From Portulaca oleracea (lineage: Eukaryota; Streptophyta; Magnoliopsida; Caryophyllales; Portulacaceae), in assembly GCA_029582165.1 (NCBI GenBank), contig CM055877.1, positions 36,228,749 through 36,292,748 on the forward strand: a DNA stretch of 64,000 nt, read 5' to 3'. Below the pieces are notes generated by a model that saw nothing but the letters and a program-made list of their open reading frames with translations, did not search any database and had not been told where the DNA came from. Made by a program: the position numbers and the translations under genes. Positions 41,976 through 54,688 of this stretch are shown here, in pieces (position 1 is the first letter of the stretch; every line of letters starts with the position of its first letter).

Positions 41976-42984
41976 TGGAGAGAATCGCGGGAGCCTAGGG
42001 TCTAAATAAGCATGTGGATGATGGAAAACCACCCATAGAACTCATAAGAACACTAAACTAATTTTTAGGGGTTTTTTTGGATTAAAGGAGAAAAAACATG
42101 AAATTAAAAGATATGAACAATTCTAAAGAGAGAAATCTCACCAAACTAAACTAAGATGTTCAATCTTTAGCACAAGGATCACCCACAAGCAAAGAGTCTT
42201 GAATCACCCAAGAGATCTCACAAAGAGTGGAGGTAGAACACCCACTCACAAGGAAGAGAAATCACCAAGTCATTTCCACCCAAAGGATTAGCTTCATTAA
42301 TTAGGGTTTGAAAACCCACAATTACAACACTCTCCAATTGACAGGATTTTTCTTGAGTCTAGCTCCTAAACATTCATCATCTAAAACTATGTTGGACATA
42401 AGCTAAGGGCAAGTCAGTCGTCTGTCCGCCATGGCCTTTCGCTGGCCAAGAGGGGTCGCGTGCGTGACCTAGGACGTCGTCGGCGCGACAGAAAGCTGGC
42501 TCGGGCGAGTCAGTCTTTTGTGCAGCTTTTCCACGCCGACTTCAAACGCACATAACTTCTTCATCCAGGCTAAGTTTTAGGCTCGTAAGATATCGATGGA
42601 AAGCCCTCGGTGTGTACTTTAAGCTCCCAAAATTTGAGACCCATCAGAGTTATATTGAAGGAGTTTTGATCAAAAGCGTGAAGGCACGCCATTTGAACGT
42701 CTTCGAATTCATTCACCACCATGTGTTTATTCTTGCTGATGGTTTCGAAGCCCCTTAGAAGGTTCGAGAATGGTCCGTTTGAGACCTTAGATGACATCCT
42801 ATGGCCTGGGGTCTTTGTAGAACGAAACACCGCTCTCTTAGTGGCCATAATGGCCCTCAAAGGACCCGTATCCACCATGGAATGGACGTTGAAACCAGGT
42901 TAGTTTCAAGGAAAGGACAGGGTGACTTGTAGGAAATCGGGAACCGTATGCGAAACAAAAAGCGAACCGATCCCACACGGTTCA
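41976..42984 (-). repeat. E unit 2 LTR, promoter deleted
   Basis: As unit 1 but a deletion at about 42413 joins ataagctaaggg to caagtcagtcg, removing the TATA box and about half of the palindrome island (rest at 42413-42515). This LTR should be unable to promote transcription. Confidence 0.75.
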
Positions 42985-43746
42985 TTATCCCCTTCTTTGA
43001 AAAGAGTTGTCCTCAACTCTTGGGGGTTCAAAATTACTGGGTAGCCATGTAGACCCAAGAGCATGTACTCCAACAGCCGAAGTAGAGTGACGCTCATCAG
43101 TCCGTCCTTCTTTAAAATGTAGCAATTCCGGCGGAAAAGAGGGGATAAGTCGACATTACGAAGGACCCGAACATGGCTAGCACCCATCAACTTGTTGAAA
43201 GCACCAAGGAATTCGTCACATGAGAGCTCGGGGTCAAGGCTAATTGAAATAACCTTTTCCTCGTTCAATCTCGATGTGGAAGTAATGGAACTCTAGTGAG
43301 TAGTCATGGACGTGGACTCATGCAGCTCAACTCCATGGCGAGGCTCGGGAGCGATTGAGCATTGCTCAACACATGGAGACTCTATGCGGAGCTCGGTAGG
43401 AGTTGTGGGCAAGGGTGAGGGACAAGGGAGGAAGGTTGGAAATTTTTGTGGAGCTAAGGTTCGCTCAACCTCACTAAGGTCGCTTTTTCGCAAAAATAAA
43501 GCCCGATGTGGCTTTCCTTTGCTCAAAGCACTCTGATCCCGTGACTCACTCTTTTGGAGGTTGCCCTTCTCACTTCATACCCCGGCTTGTGGTATATCGG
43601 CTTCAAAAGGGGTTAAAGGAATGAATTTTATTTTCTTTTCTCCCATTGAGAAGGTGTAGGTGTTTTTCCGGCCGTCGTGGATAACATGCCGATCAAATTG
43701 CCAAGGTCTACCTAGTAGTAAATGACAAGCATCCATGGGGACAACA

Positions 43747-44110
43747 CACTACAAGAAATATGTTCATTTTGGCATCAAATTTTGCCACAAAACATATAAA
43801 TATTGCTATAATAGGCTTTTGTAGCATTATTTGAAAATGCCACAAATGCCTTATTACAAAAGGCTTTTGTGGAAATTTTAAAATTGCAACAAATTATGAT
43901 GCTTTTGTGGCATATTTTGAATTTCTACAAATGTTAAAATGCTACAATATCATACAATTTGTAGCAATTTCACGTTGCCACAAAACTAACTTTGCCACAA
44001 ATGTACATTATTTGTGGCATACATGATTTGCTACAAATCATACTTTAATTTTAAAAGAGCATTTGTGACAACATATATTTGCCACAATATGTATCTTTAA
44101 TTATTGAATT
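43747..44110. repeat. Left TIR and subterminal repeats of the CACTA
   Basis: About 14 copies of a 9-11 bp motif in both orientations (tttgccacaaa, tttgtggcat, tttgtagcaat, tgctacaaatc). In CACTA elements such subterminal arrays bind the element's own DNA-binding protein; that role is known for En/Spm and inferred here. Confidence 0.75.
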
Positions 44111-44124
44111 ATTGTAATGTAATG

Positions 44125-44126
<2 letters not shown>

Positions 44127-44187
<61 letters not shown>
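44127..44187. repeat. (AT)n microsatellite
   Basis: About 30 AT dinucleotides in a row just inside the left subterminal region of the CACTA. Likely length-variable. Confidence 0.9.
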
Positions 44188-44188
<1 letters not shown>

Positions 44189-44421
44189 CAATGAACTCAT
44201 ATTAAGGTAAGAGTACTAAATTTCAATGGTGTATAAATATTTATTATACATATCCTAGACAATGTATATTGAACATGGAAAGAAGACTTTGTTCATAAAT
44301 CATAATTTCTACCAATCCAATTCCTGGAATAAATATAAAAATCGTTCTAGTTTCGTGTCTTGGAGCGATAGGAGTAACCACTTCTATTGTTCTATACTAC
44401 TTAAGAAGAATAAAAATAATA

Positions 44422-44538
44422 TCATGAATAGCCTAAACTAACATCTTCATGCTCGGGAGCCTCAACGAACTTTGCATCTGCAACATCATCTTTGTTTGCG
44501 TTACATATCGTGCAAGAAGTCTTTGATTGAATGTGTAA
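44422..44538 (-). pseudogene. Possible terminal exon inside the CACTA
   Basis: On the minus strand a good 3' splice site (TTCTCTTTGCAG/TTACAC) is followed by 39 codons to TGA, reading TSCTICNANKDDVADAKFVE and PEHEDVSLGYS. Acidic, no domain I recognise. It could be the last exon of a captured gene or of a CACTA accessory gene. Weak. Confidence 0.3.
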
Positions 44539-46049
44539 CTGCAAAGAGAACAATTAGATTAGAAGTGTTCTTAAAAATATACTACAAAAAATTCGGCAAC
44601 ATTTCCCCTAAAAATTTGTAATATCCTAGGCAAAGTGCCTTGCATATCAAATTCACATAAAAAATAACCTCAACGGTCACACGTTGGAATACATCACAAG
44701 CTACACGCTTGCAGTCCAACCAGATACATATACATAAAAATAAATCTATACAAGGCAAGATAGTCACATACCTTTACTACTGTCTATCAGGACTTGGGAC
44801 TTGACCCACAAAAAGACGGAGATGTGACTGCCTATAATCACTTGCAATTATATGTTTCTTCCATGTCTACATATCTCAAAGTTAGGTCTCCAGTTGCAAG
44901 AAATTACTACCGCTTTCCTTTGCAAAATCAGCTACAAAATGAAAATATAAGCAATTAGAGTTAAAAATTCAGACAATTATAAAAAAAAGCTTATGAAAAT
45001 TTTGGAAGGAGACATTAACATGCAAATTTGGTGGTTGAACAATACCGATTATTGCACATAAATTGCATTTCCAAATACTTCACATCCAACCAAAATTAAA
45101 CGGTTTATTATCAGTTTACAACCCAACACAATAGAATCGTTTACAAGCCAATAAGACCACAAAAAATGGCTAACTTCCAACCCATGAAAATATTAAATAT
45201 AATGATTTGCCCTGATTCTGACACTATCAAGATCTACATTGTGTGCCTGCAGATTAACAAAAAGAACAAATGAGAGTATGAGGCCCCTACTAAAACACAT
45301 GGTTTAGCCCTACCCTCCTGCTTTCACTGAGGGCACCCCATGGGATACGAAACTCATAAGAAGGGGCAGATTCTTAGCTAATCAAAACACACAGGCAAGA
45401 TCACATAAGCGTTAATTGCTTTCCTGACATTTTTTTCAATAACTCTACTGACATAACAATTACTCATACTTATGAAAGTACCCTCCCCATCAGGAAGAAC
45501 ACCCACCCGCAACTGCCATTGCAAGAGTCCGATTTATAGGAGTACAAAAACAACACAGTAAAACAGCCACATCCTCAAAGTGAAAGGAAATTAAAAAGAC
45601 TAATAAACAACAAAGAAACAGGTCGCTTCATCTTGTATGCTTCAAGACCGTAAGGATTACAGTCCAAATTCACTACTTACCCGTTCCAGGTGGTTTCTAC
45701 AAGTGCAACCTACAACTAGCAGAGTTGCAAATCTCAAAGAAATAGATGAAACCAAAAGTTGTTCAATCTTACCGGAGAACTCACTAGTGTGATCCAGAAT
45801 ATCATAATTGCCCTGAGCCATCATTTTCGACTGTTTCACCATCTAATCTAGTTCAAACAGAAAATCAATCATAAAAAGAGGGCCACTTGGAATAATAGAA
45901 ATCAGAATTTCAACATTTAAGTCAGTAAATTAGTTTTGAGAAGATAAAGAGAGCCAATGACAACACAAAATCCTAAAATATCACACAAGCAACAGACAAC
46001 AAAGTACCAGGTTAATAAAATTAAGCCAACCAATTTGCAAGATTCCAAC
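44539..46049. other. CACTA interior without recognised genes
   Basis: AT-rich, short frames only (for example 45657-45842 minus, not recognised). Several introns of a captured gene could lie here, but I cannot define exons. Confidence 0.3.
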
Positions 46050-47140
46050 ATTCCCCCTAGTTTGATGAGAGCTCACCAACAAACTTGTTGTCACTTAGGT
46101 TGATAAAATTGAGATTTTGACACACGCGGAATGCCTCTGATATGTTTCCTATGAATTTATTATTTTCAAGCAGAACTTAGGTTAACTGTGAGCAATTCTT
46201 CAAGCAACCTAGAAGTTCTCCAATAAAATTGTTCCAGACAACTGCAAGTTCCTTAAGCTCGAAGCCACAACACAACTCGGGAGGCAGTTTTCCAACAAAA
46301 CTGTTGTTTGAAAAACTGACACTGGTAAGACAACGCATATGTTGACCAAAGTCGTGATGTATTTCTCCAACAAAGTTATTGGTGTAGTCTGAGAATACTA
46401 GAAGTTGGCTAAGGTGGGACAAAGTACCAGGGAACTCCCATTGGAGCTTATTGTCACCGACAATAAGCACAATCAATGAGGTTAGGTTCCCATGCTCAGG
46501 TGGGATTGTGCCAATGAAATTGTTCTTGTTGAGTTGTAAAAAATCAAGGTTTTTGAGGTTTGAAATAGCTGGAGGGATCGGACCTGAAAGTTGGTTTGTT
46601 GATAAGTCAACATCTGTCATGTTTTTCGATTGCAAATCTCTGCAGGCATATAGCCACTAAATTGGTTCTTGAAGAGATAAAGTAACCCTTGTTTTGTTGG
46701 GGCACCAATATTTGATGGAAGAATTCCAGTAAATCTATTCATTTGAAGCTGTAAGGAAGTTAGCTCTGTCCGATTGGTTAGGAAATAGGGATACAGCTCC
46801 GAAATAGGCCATTGTCATGTAAATCGATCTCTGATATGCTCCTAAGATTACTCATAGACAAAGGCAAGTGCCCACTGAGAGAATTCGAAGCAAGAGCTAG
46901 AAAGGTATGGTCAGTCAAGGACCCAAGCTCAGAATGACTTGTCGAATCTATTCGAAATTAGATCAAGCCTTTGAAGTTTCTTAAGCTGACCAATAGAAGA
47001 AGGAATGGGCCCGGTAAATTGGTTCTCTTTCAGGTAAAATTCAGCAGGTAGGAAAGCTTGGAATTGCTTGGAGATATTCAACCACTAAGATTATTAGTAG
47101 CAAAATTAAGGAACTGAAGCATAGGAAGACTACTAAAAAC
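46050..47140 (-). pseudogene. Captured leucine-rich-repeat receptor-like kinase fragment
   Basis: Minus strand: SSLPMLQFLNFATNNLSG, then broken frames with PSSIGQLKKLQRLDLISNRF, then an open stretch 46635-46177 of plant LRRs (NQLSGPIPPAISNLKNLDFL, NNFIGTIPPEHGNLTSLIVL, NNSFVGKLPPEL, LKNCSQLT), a stop, and ENNKFIGNISEAF, LNFINLSDNKFVGEL. LxxLxxLxLxxNxLxGxIP is the plant extracellular LRR consensus; the NISEAF...INLSDNKFVGELS end resembles MIK2/At1g35710-type receptor kinases. No kinase domain, signal peptide or intact frame. At least eight repeats are visible; no function expected. Confidence 0.75.
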
Positions 47141-49306
47141 GTGGAAGAGTAAACTCCTACCTAAAACTAACTATTAATCAAGGTGTATGTAGCAAACATT
47201 AAGGTAGATGGCCAAAAGTATCACTATCTATATTTAATTAGACACTAATCCTATACCAGGCACTCTAAAAACCTACCTTGTGGGAAAGAGGCAAGTGATT
47301 TTCCACAAGAGCCCTATTTATAACAAAGACTGATTCAAGACGATTTTTTGAAACTTTCTAACATTGGTCTGAGGTTTTAGGTATGCTAATGGGTAATAGT
47401 ACTCCCTCCCTCCAATATGCATCTTATTGTCTTCTTTCAAAATTTCCATTTACTTGGTTGTAACAGAGCTCAATTTTTTGTTTGGATTATTGCTACTTGA
47501 TTCATGGTTCAGTTGAATTTCTATATGCAAGCATATTACAGGCAATTTGAATTATCTTTCATTTCAGTTTTGCAATGGGTTTTCTATGTTCTGAGTGCTT
47601 CATTTTAATGGATACTATAACTAGCTTCTTCTCATTCTTCTTTGTTTGTTGTATTAGTACAGATCAGATACCCAGTTTCGAGGTTGACTAATATCACATA
47701 ATATGATTAACTACGGCTTGATTGCGGCGGCTCTGTTCATTGCTAACAGTGTTCAACCAATTCTTTCTTCAACTATCCTATTTTTGATATCAAATAAGAA
47801 ACCATAAAAAAAAGATGCTTCAATTTGAAATCAGGAACGACTATAGTACATAGCTACTAATGACTAAATCAGATAAAAAAAAATATATTAAAAAAAAACA
47901 GGCCGCCAGGGAAACGTGATTGTTCATATAAACAAAAACTAAACCTGCAATATATGCATGCATTGTTGTATACGCAAATAAACATCAAACTTTACCTTCC
48001 TTCTCTTCAAGTTGTTGCTTATTAATCTCCGTTGGATAAATGCCAACTGTAATACAGCTAACTCCAATAGCACCAATCAGATCAGTGAGAGATGGAGAAC
48101 TTGGCTCCGGTTAAGTACTCACATCATTGGACAAGAGTACCAAGAAATGGACAATCCTACATGGATTAAAGAACTTGCTCTTTGAATTAAGGCATCATGA
48201 CAACATAATCATAACAAAAACATATCATAAGTAATGATAGAAAAAAGTCGTAAGTAACTTGAAATTAGAGGGAAAACTTACCCAACAACACCTTGAGACG
48301 CAATGTCCTCACCTTGAAGAATGAAAAAACAAGGGAGAACAACAAAAAACAACACTATTAGTTCCTCGCATCGAGCTTTCTCAGACCTCAGGCTCAATCC
48401 AGCTGACACAACTATTCTTGGACAGTGCTGGTAGTAACGCTAGCTTTGCAAAATTCGCATCTTGAGACGACTTCCTCGTTATTGATCTTGGATTGGTAGC
48501 AACCCATTACATCTGACAGAAATTACGCATAGTAGATGAGGCAAAGAAAGGGGATCTTGAATTTCAAAGTATTAGAGACTCCAATTCAAGTATCTTATAT
48601 ATATTATATATATGTCGAGCAATAGACTGTGCAGAAGCATGACGCATCAACTCATTAAGGCACTATTGAAATAAAACAAAGTACAAAACGTCCATCTTTA
48701 TTTAAATGAACTAATACACTCCTAACAAACGTCTAATGCCAAAGATCTTCAGTGCTTGGGCCATTTGTACCAAAACTAATCGAAATCAATGGTCGAGGAA
48801 AACAGAACACAAGTGCCAAGGTGGAGTATTTGTAACAACCTATACCAACAAGTGTAGTTTTCATTAATCTTGTTCAGCAACTTGGGCTCAGGGTACAGTT
48901 AACATTCAGAAACTAACTTTTCCATTGTCACAACCACATAATTGTAAGTTAAGGAAATCCATATTCACACAATAGAAACACCCAGGCAATGACTGTCCAA
49001 ATCCAATACCAAGTTTCATTACTTGTATTTACTGACAATAGAAAACCCATATTCATACAATAGTGAATGCGGGTATAAGAATGGCCAAATCCAAAACCAT
49101 GTAAACGAATTCCCAAATCTTAACAGAGTTTCATTAATCATATTTACTAACAATTTCAAGTTACACCAAAAAGACAGAGGTGTACTAAATCAGATAATTG
49201 ACACAGAAAGAGATAGAGATGTACTGATCGATCGAGCGTCACCAACGAGTAAAACGAGCTGCACACCACCGAGAACGACCAACACCCAGACGGCCAGACC
49301 CCCACT

Positions 49307-49308
<2 letters not shown>
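47141..49308. other. CACTA interior, right half, without recognised genes
   Basis: AT-rich. A C/G-richer block at 48360-48520 and one at 49200-49305 look exon- or leader-like but give no protein I recognise. Confidence 0.3.

Positions 49309-49347
<39 letters not shown>
49309..49347. repeat. (AG)n microsatellite
   Basis: About 19 AG units. On the minus strand it is a CT run just after a GC-richer block, a common 5' UTR look in plants, so it may mark the 5' end of a captured gene. Confidence 0.85.
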
Positions 49348-49351
<4 letters not shown>

Positions 49352-49554
49352 GTTTGGGGAAAATTATGGAAAATGAAAAGATTGGGAAATTAGGGTTCAT
49401 AATACTCACGGTGGATCCATTACTTAGGAACTTAGAATTTTCAATTTTTTTAATTATTTTTTTTTTCAAACTTGGAAAATTTATATTTGGAGGGAAATGA
49501 AATTATTTTTCAGGGAATTTAACATTTAGCGAAATTTTGGTGCACCTAAGCTCC

Positions 49555-49739
49555 CACCTTTCCAAGTAACGTAATATTAATGTCTTTTGTAGCAATATTA
49601 GCTAATTGCCACAATACATGCCCATTTTGTGGCAAAATTGTATATGCTACGTACAATTGTATCATACATTTATTATTTTTTGTAGCAATTTAAATTTGCC
49701 ACAAATAAATTGCCACAAAAGGTACGTTTTCTTCTAGTG
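49555..49739. repeat. Right TIR and subterminal repeats of the CACTA
   Basis: Motifs tttgtagcaat, ttgccacaat, tttgtggcaaa, ttgccacaaat and ttgccacaaaa, then ttttcttctagtg at the end. Fewer copies than the left side. Confidence 0.75.
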
Positions 49740-51265
49740 ACATCACAAAGAACACTATCCTCATAAGACCAAGCGGAGAAAGAAACCAAGACTTGTTGGG
49801 TTACCTCGAAGTCGCCGCCATCTTTTAGCCCTTGCAAGGTATACGGTTGAGGATGAGCTGAGACCGGCAGTTGCAGTTTCTCAACCATGTAGGTAGAAGC
49901 CAAGTTGGTACAACTCCCACTGTCGATGATTACCTTAGCTGCCTTCTTGTCGATGGTGAACTGAGTTCGGAAGATATTCTCCCGTTGAGAGTTATCCCGG
50001 GAATCCTTGGTCAAGATAAAGGGTCGCCTAGGAGTCGAACTTTCCCCTTCTTGCGCGCGAACCTCAACACTAGTCTTTGGAGTGTCCGATGTGGCTACCT
50101 CACTTGCTTTGGAACTCTCAACAATCTTCGTGGGGCATTGGGCTTGGTAGTGACCATAAACCCGACATGTGATGCATTTTCTACCCTTGAGCTTCCGAAG
50201 ATATTGAACACTTTCCTTATGAGCTCGAGAAGATGGTTTGGGTAACTTGGAAGTTTGACTTCCCCTGGATGAAGTCGTTCTCCAAGAGTGAGCACTACCC
50301 TTCCTAGAAGGCAATGAAGTAACCTTCTCCTCCATTCTTCTTCCTCGAGAACCACCATATCGATAATCATCAAAATACCTCGAATAGTCACTATGGTGAG
50401 TTCTAGGAGCCCGAGTTGAAATACCACGATCCCATTTCGAGGACTCTAGTTGCGTAGGTGTCGTAGTGCAGAGTATGTCACTCATTCGACGATACACTTC
50501 TATAACCTTCTCTTCGATACGTTGAAGATTCTCCTCGAAGCTTGGTTTGGGTTTGGGTTCAGGGGAAAAAGGGACATCATATTTGCCCGAAACATAGAGC
50601 ATGGAGGCCATTTGTGGAGCTTGGTTTTCTTGTGGGGTGTATAATTTGAGCGGATGGAGGCTTAGTTTCTTTGTAGGTAGAAAATTTTCAGGTTTTTTTG
50701 TGAGGCTAATTTTGTGGAGGAAAATGGGGGTGAAACCGGCAAGGGGAATGCACCATGAAGAACAAACCCGTATGGGCACACAACCACCACCAATAATATC
50801 CACCAGCAAAACAACCACCAACACAACAAATCCAACACATAAATTTCAACACAACCCAATACTATTTCCAACCATTCAATCAACAATCAAGAACAACAAT
50901 AACACCAAACAATAATGGATGAAGTGACGGATTGTGTTTGGGTTATTTTTGAGGAGTTTGGGGGTTTTTTTGTAGTTGGCTAATGTTTGGTTAAGGGTTC
51001 TTTGTGTTTTTCTCACATTGACATTTCATCGAACACCTTCCGTGCACTATTTTCCAACTTCTCCTCAAAGCTCCAAACGACTTCAAAAAGACCAAATACA
51101 AACACAATACAATGTATTCCAATACTCTTGGATGCACAGGGAATGGGGGACACCAATATTTCAACAATCCACAAAACCAAGAACTCCAAAAATCACCACC
51201 AAACAACAAGAACAATTCCGGGCACAAACAAGAAATCTCCAACAAAACTACGAGTTCTATGCCTA

Positions 51266-51277
51266 GCACTGATACCA
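51266..51277 (-). other. Primer binding site, E unit 2
   Basis: Minus strand TGGTATCAGTGC. The adjacent LTR end is changed to tagaaag (51280), losing the terminal TG. Leader 50612-51265. Confidence 0.65.
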
Positions 51278-51279
51278 AG

Positions 51280-52413
51280 TAGAAAGAATCGCGGGAGCCT
51301 AGGGTCTAAATAAGCATGTGGATGATGGAAAACCACCCATAGAACTCATAAGAACACTAAACTAATTTTTAGGGGTTTTTTTGGATTAAAGGAGAAAAAA
51401 CATGAAATTAAAAGATATGAACAATTCTAAAGAGAGAAATCTCACCAAACTAAACTAAGATGTTCAATCTTTAGCACAAGGATCACCCACAAGCAAAGAG
51501 TCTTGAATCACCCAAGAGATCTCACAAAGAGTGGAGGTAGAACACCCACTCACAAGGAAGAGAAATCACCAAGCGATTTTCACCCAAAGGATTAGCTTCA
51601 TTAATTAGGGTTTGAAAACCCACAATTACAACAGTCTCCAATTGAGAGGATTTTTCTTGAGTCTAGCTCCTAAGCATTCATCATCTAAAACTATGTTGGA
51701 AATAAGCTAAGGGGGTATATATTGGAAATGGAAAACAAAAATAACAAAACTCAGCAGAAAAAATGAAACAGCGTGTCGTCGCAGAAGGATAGCTCGGGCG
51801 CGCCGAAACTGACTCGGGTGAGTCAGTCGTCTGTCCGCCATGGCCTTTCGCTGGCCAGGAGGGGTCGCTTGCGCGACCTAGGACATCGCTGGTGCGACAG
51901 AAAGCTGGCTCGGGCGAGTCACCAGCTGGCTCGGGCGAGTCTGTCTTTTGGGCAGCTTTTCCATGCCGACTTCAAACGCACATAACTTCTTCATCCGAGC
52001 TCTGTTTTACGCTCGTAAGATATCGTTGGAAAGCCCTCGGTGTGTACTTTTAGCTCCCAAAATTTGAGACCTATCGGAGTTATATTGAAGGAGTTTAAAT
52101 CAAAAGTATCAAGGCACGCCATTTGAACGTCTTCGAATTTATTCACAGCCATGTGTTTATTCTTGCCGATGGTTCCGAAGCCCCGTAGAAAACTCGAGAA
52201 TGGTCCTATTGAAACCTTAGATGACATCCTATGGGCTGGGCTCTTTGTAGAACGAAACACCGCTCTTTTAGTGGCCATAATGGCCCTCAAAGGACCCGTA
52301 TCCACATGGAATGGATGTTGAAACCGAGTTAGTTTCGAGGAAAGGAGAGGGTGACTTGTAGCAAACCGGGAACCGTATGCGAAACAAAAAGCGAATCGAT
52401 CCCACATGGTTCA
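51280..52413 (-). repeat. E unit 3 LTR
   Basis: Full length about 1134 bp. TATA at 51714-51724, palindrome island 51785-51955. The frame VDTGPLRAIMATKRAVF... is open through the LTR start (51991-52310). Confidence 0.75.
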
Positions 52414-54030
52414 TTCTCGCCTTCTTTGAAAAGAGATATCCTCAACTCTTAGGGGTTCAAAATTACCTGGTACCCATGTAGACCCAAGAGCATGTACACC
52501 AACAGCCGAAGTAGAGTGACGCTCATCAGCCCGTCCTTCTTTAAAATGTAGCAATTCCGGCGGAAAAGAGGGGCCAAGTCGACATCACGAAGGACCCGAA
52601 CACGGCTAGCACCCATCAACTTCTTGAAAGCAACAAGGAATTCGTCACATGAGAGCTCGGGGTTAAGGCCAATTGAAATAACCATTTCCTCGTTCAATCT
52701 CGATGTGGAAGTAATGGAACTCGGGTGAGTAGTCATGGACGTGGACTCATACAGCTCAACTCCATGGCGAGGCTCGGGAGCGACTGAGCATTGCTCAACA
52801 CTTGGAGACTCTATATGGAGCTCGGTAGGAGTTGTGGGCAAGGGTGAGGGACAAGGGAGGAAGGCTGGAAATTTTTGTGGAGCTAAGGTTCGCTCAAACT
52901 CATTAAGGTCGCTTTTTCGCAAAAGTAAAGCCCGATTTGGCTTTCCTTTGCTCAAAGCACTCTCATCCCGTGTCTCACTCTTTTGGAGGTTTCCCTTCTC
53001 ACTTCCTACCCCGGCTTGTGGTATATCGGCTTCAAAAGGGGGTAAAAGAATGATTTGATTTTCTTTTCTCCTATTGAGAAGGTGTAGGTGTTCTTCCGGC
53101 CGTCGTGGATAACATGCCGATCAAATTGCCAAGGTCTACCAAGTAGTAAATGACAAGCATCCATGGGGACAACATCACACAGAACACTATCCTCATAAGA
53201 TCAAGCGAAGAAAGAAACCAAGACTTGTTGGGTTACGTCGAAGTCGCCGCCATCTTTTAGCCGTTGCAAGCTATACGGTTGAGGATAAGCCGAGACCGAC
53301 AGTTGCAGTTTCTCAACCATGCAGGTAGAAGCCAACTTGGTGTAACTCCCACTATCGATGATTACCTTAGCTGCCTTCTCGTCGATGGTAAACTGAGTTC
53401 GGAAGATATTTTCCCGTTGAGAGTTATCTCGGGGATCCATGGTCAATATAAAGGATCGCCTAGGAGTCGAACTTTCCCCTTTTTGCGCGCGAACCTCAAC
53501 ACTAGTCTTTGGAGTGTTCGGTATGGCTACCTCACCTGTTTGGAACTCTCAATAATCTTCGTGGAGCATTGGGCTTGGTAGTGACCATAAACCCGACATG
53601 TGACGCATTTTCTACCCTTGAGCTTCCGAAGATATTCAACACTTTCCTTATGAGCTCGGGAAGATGGTTTGGGTAGCTTGGATGTTTGACTTCCCTTGGA
53701 TGAAGCCGTTCTCCAAGAGTGAGCACTACCCTTCCTAGAAGGCCATGAAGTAACCTTCTCCTCCATTCTTCTTCCTCGAGAACCACCATATCGATAATCA
53801 TCAAAATACCTAGAATAGCCACTATGGTGAGTTCTAGGAGCCCAAGTTGAAATACAACGATCCCATTTCGAGGACTCTAGTTGCGTAGTGTAGAGTATGT
53901 CACTCATTCGACGATACACTTCTATAACCTTCTCTTCGATACGTTGAAGATTCTCCTCGAAGCTTGGTTTGGGTTTGGGTTCAAGGGAAAAAGGGACATC
54001 ATATTTGCCCGAAGCATAGAGCATGGAGGC
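52329..54030 (-). pseudogene. E unit 3 Gag-Pro polyprotein
   Basis: The usual start ATG is lost (gcgatttg in place of gccatttg on plus); the next Met is at 54024. Knuckle CVTCRVYGHYQAQC is intact and the protease motif is IIDSGSYTKLAS with Asp kept. Frame breaks near 53527 (an indel in the SSKASEV region), near 53448, near 53060 and at 52449. C-terminal module (52955-52449) is otherwise open. Confidence 0.7.
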
Positions 54031-54688
54031 GATTTGTAGAGCTTGGTTTTCTTATGGGGCGTATAATTTGAGCGGATGGAGGCTTCGCTTCTTTGTAGCT
54101 AGAAAATTTTGAGTTTTTTTTTGTAAGGCTAATTTTGCGGAGGAAAATGGGAGTGAAACCGGCAAGGGGAATGCACCATGGAGAACAAACCCGGATGGGC
54201 ACACAACCACCACCAATAATATCCACCAACAAAACGACCACCAACACAACAAATCCAACACAAAAATTTCAACACAACCCAATACTATTTCCAACCATTC
54301 AATCAACAATCAAGAACAAGAATAACACCCAACAATAATGGATGAAGTGACGGATTGTGTTTGGGTTGTTTTTGAGGAGTTTGGGGGTTTTTTTGTAGTT
54401 GGCTAATGTTTGGTTAAGGGTTCTTTGTGTTTTTCTCACATTGACATTTCATCGAACACCTTCCGTGCACTATTTTCCAACTTCTCCTCAAAGCTCCAAA
54501 CGATTTCAAAAACACCAAATACAAACACAATACAATGTATTCCAATACTCTTGGATGCACAGAGAATGGGGGACACCAATATTTCAACAATCCACAAAAC
54601 CTAGAACTCCAAAAATCACCACCAAACAATAAGAACAATTCCGGGCACAAACAAGAAATCTCCAACAAAACTATGAGTTCTATGCCTA

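Larger units (their letters stand above)
43747..49739. mobile_element. Non-autonomous CACTA transposon carrying captured gene fragments
   Basis: Ends CACTACAAGAAA at 43747 and CACTAGAAGAAA as reverse complement at 49739; 3-bp target duplication aca (43744-43746, 49740-49742). Removing 43747-49742 restores ggacaacatcac of the E unit. Both subterminal regions carry many TTTGTGGCA/TGCCACAAA motifs. No TNP2-type transposase frame is visible, so it needs a helper. Inside are an LRR receptor-kinase fragment (46050-47140), a small possible exon (44422-44538) and microsatellites. Confidence 0.9.
42906..50611 (-). pseudogene. E unit 2 Gag-Pro polyprotein, split by the CACTA
   Basis: N-terminal part 50611-49743, best preserved of all units: MASMLYVSGKYDVPFSPEPK, FEENLQRIEEKVIEVYRRMS (probable coiled coil), RGRRMEEKV, knuckle CITCRVYGHYQAQC, protease IIDSGSCTNLASTYM (Asp-Ser-Gly at 49916-49924). 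CACTA cuts after VLCDV. C-terminal part resumes at 43743 (VPMDACHLLLGRPWQFD), with a stop at 43293, to 42906. There is no Ty3 capsid core N-terminal to the knuckle and no polymerase after the protease. Confidence 0.75.

Noticed and set aside
41683..42009. Plus-strand frame of about 108 codons and minus-strand 95-codon frame repeated in the E leaders
   Set aside because: Both overlap the PBS and use TTG as first codon. They recur because units are recent copies; no sign of coding selection can be shown here.
46050..47140. Functional LRR receptor gene
   Set aside because: Stops, frameshifts, no signal peptide, no kinase domain, and position inside a CACTA element.
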